Shown: piece after piece, positions 1 to 6,434 of the stretch
Layout of the letters: each line of letters starts with the position of its first letter
Numbering within the stretch: the stretch's first letter is position 1
From: Clostridia bacterium
GTDB lineage: Bacteria; Bacillota; Clostridia; Oscillospirales; UBA644
Assembly: GCA_017424085.1 (NCBI GenBank)
Contig: JAFPBP010000127.1
Span: forward strand, 1 to 7,322
Reading direction: 5' to 3'
Length of the DNA: 7,322 nucleotides
Position numbers and translations under genes: made by a program
The notes under the pieces: generated by a model
Database searches by the model: none
What the model was told of the DNA's origin: nothing
What the model saw: only the letters and a program-made list of their open reading frames with translations

Positions 1-2153
1 AGCTTTATATCGAAGGGCAGTCCACCTCCCATTATCTCCAGCCCGAATGGGAGGAGTATCGGGAAAAGTATATCTCCTTCATCTTCCAGGATTACAATAT
101 CATTGAAAGCTTTACCGTGCTTCAGAACGTGGAATTGGCTCTGTTGCACATTGCGGATAAAAAAGAGCGCCGCGCGCGGGCAAAGGAGTTGATCTGCCGT
201 GTGGGGCTGGGCTCTCATATGCACCATAAGGGAAGCAAGCTTTCGGGAGGTCAGAAGCAACGCACGGTCATCGCCCGTGCCCTTGCCAAGGACAGCCCCA
301 TCATCCTTGCCGACGAGCCCACGGGAAACCTTGACTCCGCCACCTCCAAGGAGATCATCGATCTTTTGCGGGAGGTCTCCAAGGATAAGCTGCTCATTGT
401 GGTCACGCACAATTTCGAGCAGGTGGAGGCGTGCGCCACCCGTCACATCCGCGTCTTTGACGGGGCTGTGGAGTCTGATCACGTGATCACCCCTCCGTCC
501 CCCTCCCAAAAATCCGCTACCGTTTCCGCGGCGTCCGATCGGAAAAAGGAGCGCCTGCGGGAGATCCGCAACGGGCTTACGCTGGGGCGTTCCATCTTTA
601 CCTCACGTCCCAAGCTTTCGATCTTTCTGTGTCTTTTGATGATCCTCGGCACCATGGGGATCTTTCTGGTCACCAGCCTCTGCGGCGGTGCGGCGGACGT
701 GTTCAAGCCGAATTACATGTTTACTCACATCGACGGGCGTCTGATCCTCACCACCCGAAACGGCTCCGTGCTTTCCGAGGAGCAGGTCAAGGAGCTTGCC
801 GAGAAATACGGAGCGGAAAGCTATCTTCGCTTCGACGTGCTGCTGGACGATTTCGGCAATCAGATCCGATTCCTGTACGAGAAGCCTGAGACCCCTCCGG
901 AGCTGGATTCCTCCCTGCCGCAGGTGGATCCTGAGTTCGGAATCGAATTTGATTACGTATACAACCCGTACGAATACGTCATCGCCAATTATACCTATGG
1001 AGAAACCTTTGGAAATAACATTTTAGGGCGTTACCCCGAAGCCCCCAACGAGGTCTTTCTGTATCTTCCCATTTCCTATCAGCCCACCGTGGGGAAGGAC
1101 GAGATCCTTGCTCCCGAGATCGAGATGCTGGGGATGACTCTGAAGGTCACAGGGGTAAAGTATTATTACGATAACAATCTGTTCCCCAAATGTCTCTTCA
1201 CCGAGGAAGGCTTCCGCACGGCAACGGCGATCTGTTATCTGCAAAACCGCTCGACCATGAAAATGGTCTTTACCATCACGGAGGCGAGCGGTGAGCAGCG
1301 GAAATACTATCCCGGCAGCTTCGTTCCTTCCTTCGATATGCCTGCGGATAAGATCTACGTGAAGATGGCAAAGGTTGCGCAGTATAAGCAGGATCTTGCC
1401 GCCGCGGATATGAAATATACCGCAGATCTGTTCCTTTCCTCCACCTATTTCCGTTACGATTATTTCAGCGATTCCGGCTCCAATTCTATCACCTTCGAGC
1501 GTCTTTTTGACAATTCGTACATGACCAACGATAACCCCGCTCCCGAATCGAAGGCGCAGGAATGCGTCTTTATCAGCGACGAAGCACTGCGTGAGATCGC
1601 GGAAACGGTGCTCAACGATTCCTACCGTCAGGTCTCTCTGTTCTTTGAGAACGACAAAGCCGCCTATAAGGCAGCCAAGGCGTTGCAGGACGATGGGTAC
1701 ATCGCCGTTCCCTCCGATACCACCTATACCCCCGACGCCATGGAGGCGATCATGGGCGTTCTTCTCTGCCTCGTGATGGGTGGCGTCTGGATCGTCTCGC
1801 TGGTCTTCCTTGCCTTCTTTATCAATCTTTGCTCGGGACGCACCCTGTCCTCCTTCAAGGGCGATATGGCGATCATGCGCTCCATGGGCATTCCCGTGAA
1901 GGTGATCCGCATCGGCATGTACGTCCGCATGCTGATCGCTCTCATTCCCGCCTTCCTTCTGGTGGTGGCAACGGCGGTGTTTATCTTTACAAGCCCCGCC
2001 TTTAACGAATATTTCGTTTATCTGTATGCCTGGCAGTACGCTCTGATCTTCCTGGGAATGATCCTGCTCACCGTGCGGATCACCCATAAGCAGATCCGCA
2101 AGCTGTTCGGTGAGAGCGTGAAGAAATCCTTGAGAGGGGGTGCTGCGGCATGA
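1..2153 (+). CDS. ABC transporter ATP-binding/permease fusion, MacB/FtsX-like (5' truncated)
   Basis: This is the first half of a tandem ABC exporter-type pair: a cytoplasmic ATPase fused to an FtsX-like membrane domain. The frame is open from base 3, so the gene starts left of the window. A GTG at 117 lies inside the ATPase just after the Q-loop and is not the start. Visible ATPase motifs are the Q-loop FQDYN (Gln at 87-89), signature LSGGQKQR (from 240), Walker B ILADEPTGNLD (catalytic Glu at 315-317) and the H-loop His (408-410). Walker A is off the edge. A short charged linker leads to TM1 (about 615-687), then an extracytoplasmic domain of about 350 residues, then three C-terminal membrane segments (about 1749-1830, 1929-1990, 2037-2085). 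The segment FKGDMAIMRSMGIP matches the cytoplasmic coupling loop of FtsX permeases. This is the MacB topology. The substrate is unknown; lipid, peptide or antibiotic export, or mechanotransmission, are all possible. Confidence 0.92.
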   Translation, partial: LYIEGQSTSHYLQPEWEEYREKYISFIFQDYNIIESFTVLQNVELALLHIADKKERRARAKELICRVGLGSHMHHKGSKLSGGQKQRTVIARALAKDSPIILADEPTGNLDSATSKEIIDLLREVSKDKLLIVVTHNFEQVEACATRHIRVFDGAVESDHVITPPSPSQKSATVSAASDRKKERLREIRNGLTLGRSIFTSRPKLSIFLCLLMILGTMGIFLVTSLCGGAADVFKPNYMFTHIDGRLILTTRNGSVLSEEQVKELAEKYGAESYLRFDVLLDDFGNQIRFLYEKPETPPELDSSLPQVDPEFGIEFDYVYNPYEYVIANYTYGETFGNNILGRYPEAPNEVFLYLPISYQPTVGKDEILAPEIEMLGMTLKVTGVKYYYDNNLFPKCLFTEEGFRTATAICYLQNRSTMKMVFTITEASGEQRKYYPGSFVPSFDMPADKIYVKMAKVAQYKQDLAAADMKYTADLFLSSTYFRYDYFSDSGSNSITFERLFDNSYMTNDNPAPESKAQECVFISDEALREIAETVLNDSYRQVSLFFENDKAAYKAAKALQDDGYIAVPSDTTYTPDAMEAIMGVLLCLVMGGVWIVSLVFLAFFINLCSGRTLSSFKGDMAIMRSMGIPVKVIRIGMYVRMLIALIPAFLLVVATAVFIFTSPAFNEYFVYLYAWQYALIFLGMILLTVRITHKQIRKLFGESVKKSLRGGAAA
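2131..2153 (+). promoter_or_regulatory. Ribosome binding site and ATGA stop/start overlap coupling the two ABC genes
   Basis: A purine-rich GAGAGGGGG stretch (2132-2140) lies nine bases before the ATG at 2150. That ATG overlaps the TGA stop (2151-2153) of the upstream gene. The overlap fixes the start of the second ABC gene and suggests translational coupling, giving similar amounts of the two subunits. Confidence 0.8.
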
Positions 2154-5113
2154 TCCGTTTGCAGGGCATTCATAAATACTTCAACAAGGGGCGTCAGAAC
2201 GAGATCCACGTGATCAACGACGTAAGCCTTGATCTTCCCGAAAAGGGCATGGTTGCGATCTTCGGCAAAAGCGGCTGCGGCAAGACCACCCTTCTTAACG
2301 TGATCGGCGGCTTGGATAAGTACGCTCAGGGAACTCTGACCGTAGAAGGGCAGGATCTTCGCCGCAATACCGACGTGATCCGCAATCGCTACGTTGGGTA
2401 TATTTTCCAGAACTACAATCTGAACAAGGGCGAATCCTGCTTTGATAACGTGGCGGATGCCCTCCGCCTCTGCGGAGTGACCGACGAGGGTGAGGTCGAA
2501 GCCCGCGTGACGGCGGCTCTGACCAACGTTGGCATGGAAAAATACGCCAAGCGTCCCCCCGATACCCTTTCGGGCGGTCAGCAGCAGCGCATTGCCATCG
2601 CCCGCGCCATCGTGAAAAATCCCCCCGTCATTCTCGCCGACGAGCCCACGGGCAATCTGGACGAGGCGAATACCGTAATGATCATGGATCTTCTGAAATC
2701 CATTTCCAAGGATCACCTGGTCATTTTGGTGACCCACGAGGCGAATCTTGTGGATTATTATTGCGATACGGTCATTGAGCTGTCCGACGGCAAGGTGGTC
2801 AACGTAACGCAGAACGATTCCGCCAACGGCTTTTCCGCGCGGGACAAAAACAGCATCTATCTGGGCGAGCTGGAGCGCACCGAGCTTTCCGACCAAAACG
2901 CACAGGTGGAATATTACGGTGAGCCCCTGTCTCAGCCGATCCGCCTGAAGATCGTTAATCAGGGCGGAAAGGTTTACGTCCGTATTGATACCGAAAAGGT
3001 TCAGGTTCTGGATCGCTTCAGCGAGGTGAAGCTTCGGGAAGGGGTCTACGTGGATAATTCGGTCAAGTCGGAGCTGTCCGAGGGGATCGATATGTCTGCG
3101 TTGCCTCCCCTGCAGGGCACCCGTTTCGGACGCCTGTTTTCGCTGAAATCCTCCGTGAAAAGCGGGTATCTGGCGAACTTCAAGGACGGAAAACGGGGGA
3201 AAAAGGTTTTGCGCAACTGCATGTGCCTCTTCGCCGCCGTGGTGGTCTTTATGAGCGCCGTCTTCGGCACCGCCTTCGAAGACCTTGCCGACGTGGACGC
3301 CTCCTATAACCACAACGTTTTTTATCTTCTCACTCCCGATCCCTCCGTGTCTGCCGCTCTGTCTGCTGCCGTCAACGATCCCTCCACCGCCGTGGATGCC
3401 ATTCGTCTGGCAACGGAATATCCTCGGGGCGACGGTCAGATCTCGTTCCGTACGGGAACCTTTGAAACCTTCAGCTCGATGTACAGCAGCCTTCAGACCA
3501 ACGCCGTTTTTCTGGACCGTTCTCTGGCGGATGCCCTCAAGACGGTTGCGGGGAGGAAGGACGGACTTTCCATGTCCGAGATCCTCATCACCACCCGTGT
3601 TGCCGATGCCCTGCTGAAGCAATCTACGCTGGGGTATCTGACCGAGTATCGGGATCTGGTGGGGCTGATCACCACGACCATTGCGATCGACGGTGAATAT
3701 GCCCGCATTGCGGGCGTGGTGCAGAGCGATGAGACCGCCGTTTACATGAGCGACGTCGCCTTGGCAAAATACGTGCTCCGATTCCTTTCTCCCTCCCTCA
3801 CCAAGCGGGGCGCCGATTATGGGCTGAACCTCAAGGAAGGGGAGACGGTGCTGGTCCTGCGGGATTACCGCACCGACGTGACCTATCCCGAGGTAGGCGA
3901 GACCATCAGGATCCAGGGGCGGGAAGTGACCGTCACCGAAATTCGAGAGATGGCGCAGGACTACGGCGAATGGCTCAAGACCAACGGCTTTGAACGAGAG
4001 GATTCCACCGCCTATTTCACCCGCCGACTGCTGGAGGAGCGTCCCGACCTTTTGTTGGGCTCCAAGGAATTTTCTGCCGCACTCAAACAGTATTGGGATC
4101 TGCATTATTGCGAGTATTTCGATTACTATTACGATCAGGCAGACGCTTATCTGAAGGATTACTTTTTCTTCGATCCCTCCTCCATGGAGGCTTGGCTCTA
4201 CGTGGAAAAGGACGTGGAGATCGCAAAGTACTATTTCTTCCACGAGGAATATTATAAGGCGGTCTGCTATAAGGATCTTTACGGCGCCTATCCCTCCCAG
4301 ACCGAATTGGCAAAGGCGGTTCCCATGCTTCCGTACCTGTTCAACGATCTGGAGGAATATAACAATCTCTTCGCCGACGAGTTCTATATGACCGATCGCA
4401 ATTCCGCCGCCTTCCATAACGATACCTATCTTGTGAGCGATGCCGATTTTGCGGCGTTTGCCCGTGTGCTTGGAGAGTCTCACCCCACGGCAAACCTCCG
4501 CTTTGATCCCATGTTCGACTACGCAAAGAACGTGTTGATCGATACCGACCTCTCCTTTTCGGAGCGGTATTACACCGTGATCCACTCCTCCGATCCCGCC
4601 GTGACCGAGGAATGGCTGCGTGCCACCTTCTCCCATCTGATCTCCGAGGACGAAAGCGTGGTCCTTCTGACTCCCGATCAGATCTTTCAGAATTCGATCG
4701 AGGATAACAACAACGGCATCGTCACGGGCTTGGTCACCATGGGTGTGCTGTTGGTCCTCATGAGCATTTGCATGTACTTCATTATGCGTTCGTCTTTGAT
4801 GAACCGCATCAAGGAGGTTGGGATCTATCGCGCCATCGGCGTTTCCAAGGGGAATCTGATCTTCAAATTCTTCATCGAAGCGGTGGTTCTGACGACCCTC
4901 ACGGTCTTTGTCGGCTATCTTGCCACCAGCGCCTTCCTGCTTTGCTGTCTGAATCTTTCCGATCTGGTTCTGGACGTCTTCTACTATCCTCCCTGGATGG
5001 CAGGCGCGGTTCTTCTGATCCTCTACGCCCTGGGGCTCTTCTGCGGAACCCTTCCCATTCTTTCCCTGCTTCGGAAAACCCCCAGCGAGATTTTGGCAAA
5101 ATACGATATCTGA
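2150..5113 (+). CDS. ABC transporter ATP-binding/permease fusion, MacB/FtsX-like, 987 aa
   Basis: This is a complete NBD-permease fusion and the probable heterodimer partner of the upstream protein. The ATPase (about 1-220) has Walker A GKSGCGKTT (39-47), Q-loop Gln87, signature LSGGQQQR (140-147), Walker B ILADEPTGNLD with Glu165, and His196, so it should be an active ATPase. Residues about 236-305 form an additional, probably beta-rich cytoplasmic segment that the partner lacks. TM1 is at about 355-375, followed by an extracytoplasmic domain of about 480 residues, unusually rich in Tyr and Phe at 647-714. TM2 (about 857-879), the coupling loop NRIKEVGIYRAIG (885-897), TM3 (about 907-935) and TM4 (about 950-971) complete an FtsX fold. 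The protein is longer than classical MacB (about 650 aa) because of the big extracellular domain and the extra cytoplasmic segment. The fold and ATPase role are secure. The substrate and direction of transport cannot be read from the sequence. Confidence 0.95.
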   Translation: MIRLQGIHKYFNKGRQNEIHVINDVSLDLPEKGMVAIFGKSGCGKTTLLNVIGGLDKYAQGTLTVEGQDLRRNTDVIRNRYVGYIFQNYNLNKGESCFDNVADALRLCGVTDEGEVEARVTAALTNVGMEKYAKRPPDTLSGGQQQRIAIARAIVKNPPVILADEPTGNLDEANTVMIMDLLKSISKDHLVILVTHEANLVDYYCDTVIELSDGKVVNVTQNDSANGFSARDKNSIYLGELERTELSDQNAQVEYYGEPLSQPIRLKIVNQGGKVYVRIDTEKVQVLDRFSEVKLREGVYVDNSVKSELSEGIDMSALPPLQGTRFGRLFSLKSSVKSGYLANFKDGKRGKKVLRNCMCLFAAVVVFMSAVFGTAFEDLADVDASYNHNVFYLLTPDPSVSAALSAAVNDPSTAVDAIRLATEYPRGDGQISFRTGTFETFSSMYSSLQTNAVFLDRSLADALKTVAGRKDGLSMSEILITTRVADALLKQSTLGYLTEYRDLVGLITTTIAIDGEYARIAGVVQSDETAVYMSDVALAKYVLRFLSPSLTKRGADYGLNLKEGETVLVLRDYRTDVTYPEVGETIRIQGREVTVTEIREMAQDYGEWLKTNGFEREDSTAYFTRRLLEERPDLLLGSKEFSAALKQYWDLHYCEYFDYYYDQADAYLKDYFFFDPSSMEAWLYVEKDVEIAKYYFFHEEYYKAVCYKDLYGAYPSQTELAKAVPMLPYLFNDLEEYNNLFADEFYMTDRNSAAFHNDTYLVSDADFAAFARVLGESHPTANLRFDPMFDYAKNVLIDTDLSFSERYYTVIHSSDPAVTEEWLRATFSHLISEDESVVLLTPDQIFQNSIEDNNNGIVTGLVTMGVLLVLMSICMYFIMRSSLMNRIKEVGIYRAIGVSKGNLIFKFFIEAVVLTTLTVFVGYLATSAFLLCCLNLSDLVLDVFYYPPWMAGAVLLILYALGLFCGTLPILSLLRKTPSEILAKYDI

Positions 5114-5119
5114 TCTTTC

Positions 5120-5155
5120 GATCCCCTGCCTCTGCGGTGGGGGATCCGAGTTTTT
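5120..5155 (+). terminator. Intrinsic terminator after the ABC operon
   Basis: Seven bases after the stop codon, GATCCCC (5120-5126) pairs with GGGGATC (5140-5146). The stem continues inward through two G-T pairs and two C-G pairs to a five-base loop (5131-5135). A TTTTT run at 5151-5155 follows after four bases. The short gap before the T-run makes it less than ideal, but its place between an operon end and a new promoter fits a terminator. Confidence 0.72.
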
Positions 5156-5175
5156 CCTTTCGTTTCCGATCTGTG

Positions 5176-5204
5176 TAGAAAATGTCACAAATCCGTGCTA
5201 TAAT
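5176..5204 (+). promoter_or_regulatory. Sigma-A-type extended -10 promoter for the PQ-loop/MBL operon
   Basis: A perfect TATAAT (5199-5204) is preceded by TGc (5196-5198), giving an extended -10. At 17 bases spacing the -35 position reads TAGAAA (5176-5181), four of six matches to TTGACA. A weak -35 is tolerated with an extended -10. Transcription would start near 5210-5212, giving a leader of only about 20 bases that holds the AGGAG of the next gene. Confidence 0.75.
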
Positions 5205-5231
5205 GGAGAAAATTCGCGTAAGGAGTCTGTT

Positions 5232-5531
5232 ATGAGCGAGCTTTTGGAAATTATTATGGTTTTGTCCTTCGGGGCATCCTGGCCCTTGAACGTGATGAAG
5301 TCCTATAAAGCGCGTACCACCAAGGGGAAAAGCCTCGGGTTTCTGGTGCTGATCTGGTTCGGTTATATTGCGGGGATCGCCTCCAAGCTTTGCAACGAGG
5401 CTTATATGGCATCCTTCGGGCAGAAGTGGTATACGCTGGTGTTTTACATGATCAATTTCCTGATGGTTACCGTGGATCTGCTGATCTATTTCCGCAACTA
5501 CCGTCTGGACAAAGCCTCCAAGGCGGAATGA
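5232..5531 (+). CDS. Small PQ-loop / SemiSWEET-like membrane protein, 99 aa
   Basis: This is a 99-residue, three-helix membrane protein that resembles a single PQ-loop/SemiSWEET repeat. In characterised members two such units form a homodimer that passes sugars or other small solutes. Segments are TM1 about 5-26, TM2 about 35-53 and TM3 about 66-87. The signature region GASWPLNVMKSYKARTTKGKS (14-34) matches the family pattern of a Pro kink in TM1 followed by a basic R-T-x-x-G-x-S loop, but the usual Pro-Gln reads Pro18-Leu19. Asn75 in TM3 sits where SemiSWEETs have a substrate-contacting Asn; this alignment is by eye. The start is supported by AGGAG (5221-5225) six bases before the ATG and by the promoter just upstream. 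It is the first gene of a unit with the hydrolase 12 bases downstream. The family call is fairly secure; the substrate is unknown. Confidence 0.82.
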   Translation: MSELLEIIMVLSFGASWPLNVMKSYKARTTKGKSLGFLVLIWFGYIAGIASKLCNEAYMASFGQKWYTLVFYMINFLMVTVDLLIYFRNYRLDKASKAE

Positions 5532-5543
5532 GGGTGTGTAATT

Positions 5544-6296
5544 ATGTTTGAGCGCAAGACCTTTCAGCATCATTACGAGGGTGTCATGGAGCCCTTCCGT
5601 ATCATCGGAAACGTATATTTCGTGGGGTGCTTTCCCGCATCCTCCCATTTGATCGACACGGGCGACGGGCTGATCCTCATCGATACGGGATACGAGGATA
5701 CCCTGCATCTTTTGATCAATTCCATCTATCGGCTGGGCTTTTCTCCCTACGACGTGAAGTATATCCTTCATACCCATTGGCATGGGGATCACACTGCCGC
5801 AACTGCCGCTTTCGTGCATCTGACGGGTGCAAAGACCCTCATTGGCGCCAAGGATGAGGCGAAGGTTCTGAAGTATTTCCGTCCCGACGTCCTTCTGCGG
5901 GAGGGGGATACCCTGCAGCTGGGGAATACGACCATTGAAATTTTGGAGACGCCGGGGCATACCGAGGGGTGCATTTCGCCCTTCTTTACCACAACCGAAA
6001 ACGGAAAAACCTACCGTGTGGGAATGTTCGGCGGTGCGGGCGCCAATACCCTCGTTCCCGATCAGTACGATTACGACGGCTGCGTTGCCGATTATCTTCG
6101 CTCCGTGGAGCGTCTGAAGACGATTCCCGTGGACGTCTTCATTGGGAACCACGTCTGGAACAACGATACCCTCGTGCGGGGCGAGATCCTTCGCACCACA
6201 GGGGAGAACCGTTTCATCGACGGTGATCTCTGGCTTCAATTTTTGGATTTCTGCAAGAATCGCGCAGAGGAAGTTCATCGCAAGCACCAAGCTTGA
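5544..6296 (+). CDS. MBL-fold metallo-hydrolase, B3-like, 250 aa
   Basis: This is a metallo-beta-lactamase-fold hydrolase, presumably binding two zinc ions. The opening strands VYFVG...SHLIDTGDGLILIDTG (about 24-49) lead to the metal motif HxHxDH (His78, His80, Asp82, His83), then GHTEG with His139, and a C-terminal His203 in GNHVWNND. The bridging Asp of glyoxalase II-type enzymes, expected near residue 163, is missing: the segment reads GGAGAN. That ligand set (three His plus Asp-His-His) resembles subclass B3 beta-lactamases, but there is no signal peptide, so the enzyme is probably cytoplasmic and antibiotic hydrolysis should not be assumed. The gene is 12 bases after the PQ-loop gene and has no promoter of its own. 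Its ribosome site is weak (GAGGGTG, 5530-5536, overlapping the upstream stop). Met15 (5586) is a possible alternative start, but the same purine motif there is too close to that ATG. The real substrate is unknown. Confidence 0.9.
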   Translation: MFERKTFQHHYEGVMEPFRIIGNVYFVGCFPASSHLIDTGDGLILIDTGYEDTLHLLINSIYRLGFSPYDVKYILHTHWHGDHTAATAAFVHLTGAKTLIGAKDEAKVLKYFRPDVLLREGDTLQLGNTTIEILETPGHTEGCISPFFTTTENGKTYRVGMFGGAGANTLVPDQYDYDGCVADYLRSVERLKTIPVDVFIGNHVWNNDTLVRGEILRTTGENRFIDGDLWLQFLDFCKNRAEEVHRKHQA

Positions 6297-6306
6297 GTCT
6301 TGAAAC

Positions 6307-6342
6307 AAAATCGCCCCGAGCTTCGGTATTCGGGGCGAATTT
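6307..6342. terminator. GC-rich hairpin, probable (bidirectional) terminator after the MBL gene
   Basis: TCGCCCCGA (6311-6319) pairs perfectly with TCGGGGCGA (6330-6338) around a ten-base loop that contains C-TTCG-G. An AAAA run precedes the stem and only ATTT follows, so the T-tract is weak on the + strand. Read on the - strand the stem is followed by TTTTGTTT, a better tract. It sits 14 bases after the MBL stop and 18 bases before the next -35 box, the expected place for an operon-separating terminator. Confidence 0.68.
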
Positions 6343-6377
6343 CTGTCGGGCGAATATTGACAGAGAGACGAATCTGT
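6342..6377 (+). promoter_or_regulatory. Candidate operator: TCTGT/ACAGA inverted repeats around the regulator promoter
   Basis: TCTGTC (6342-6347) is inverted as GACAGA (6359-6364), which overlaps the -35 box. TCTGT appears again at 6373-6377 just before the -10, making ACAGA-N8-TCTGT inside the promoter spacer. GGGCGAAT also occurs twice at a 15-base interval (6333, 6348), though the first copy is part of the terminator stem. Binding by the downstream regulator (autoregulation) or another repressor is possible. Short repeats like these can arise by chance. Confidence 0.35.
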
Positions 6378-6385
6378 GTTATAAT
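6357..6385 (+). promoter_or_regulatory. Near-consensus sigma-A promoter for the two-component operon
   Basis: A perfect TTGACA (6357-6362), a spacer of exactly 17 bases and a perfect TATAAT (6380-6385) with extended TGt (6377-6379). This is close to the strongest sigma-A promoter possible. Transcription would start near 6391-6393, so any coding start for the regulator must lie downstream. The leader is roughly 43 bases. Confidence 0.9.
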
Positions 6386-6391
6386 AAATAA

Positions 6392-6406
6392 GTATGATAT
6401 CAATAC
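6392..6406. repeat. Small AT-rich palindrome at the predicted transcription start
   Basis: TGATATCA (6395-6402) is a perfect palindrome. With one unpaired A (6403) the arms extend to GTA at 6392 and TAC at 6404-6406. It covers the predicted first transcribed bases of the two-component operon, a typical position for a repressor site, but it is short and AT-rich. Confidence 0.3.
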
Positions 6407-6434
6407 GGACCTTTGGTCGGAAGGAGAGTTGGTC

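Noticed and set aside
117..119. GTG as start of the first ABC gene
   Set aside because: The frame is open to the window edge and encodes the Q-loop region before this GTG, so the true start is upstream.
2018..5188. 1056-codon open frame on the - strand
   Set aside because: It lies codon-on-codon opposite the ABC gene and exists only because TTA, CTA and TCA are absent there. Its His/Gly/Ile-rich translation has no recognisable domain and the + strand protein is clearly real.
5544..6296. Calling the MBL protein a beta-lactamase
   Set aside because: The metal ligands resemble B3 enzymes, but there is no signal peptide and the fold covers many other hydrolases. Resistance cannot be claimed.
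6408..6418. GACC-TTT-GGTC hairpin in the leader of the regulator mRNA
   Set aside because: Only four base pairs with a three-base loop and it does not cover the ribosome site, so it is too weak to call a regulatory element.
6300..6434. TTG-started N-terminal extension of the response regulator
   Set aside because: The extension contains the terminator hairpin and a consensus promoter. ATG 6435 has a proper ribosome site and begins the receiver domain at its usual distance.
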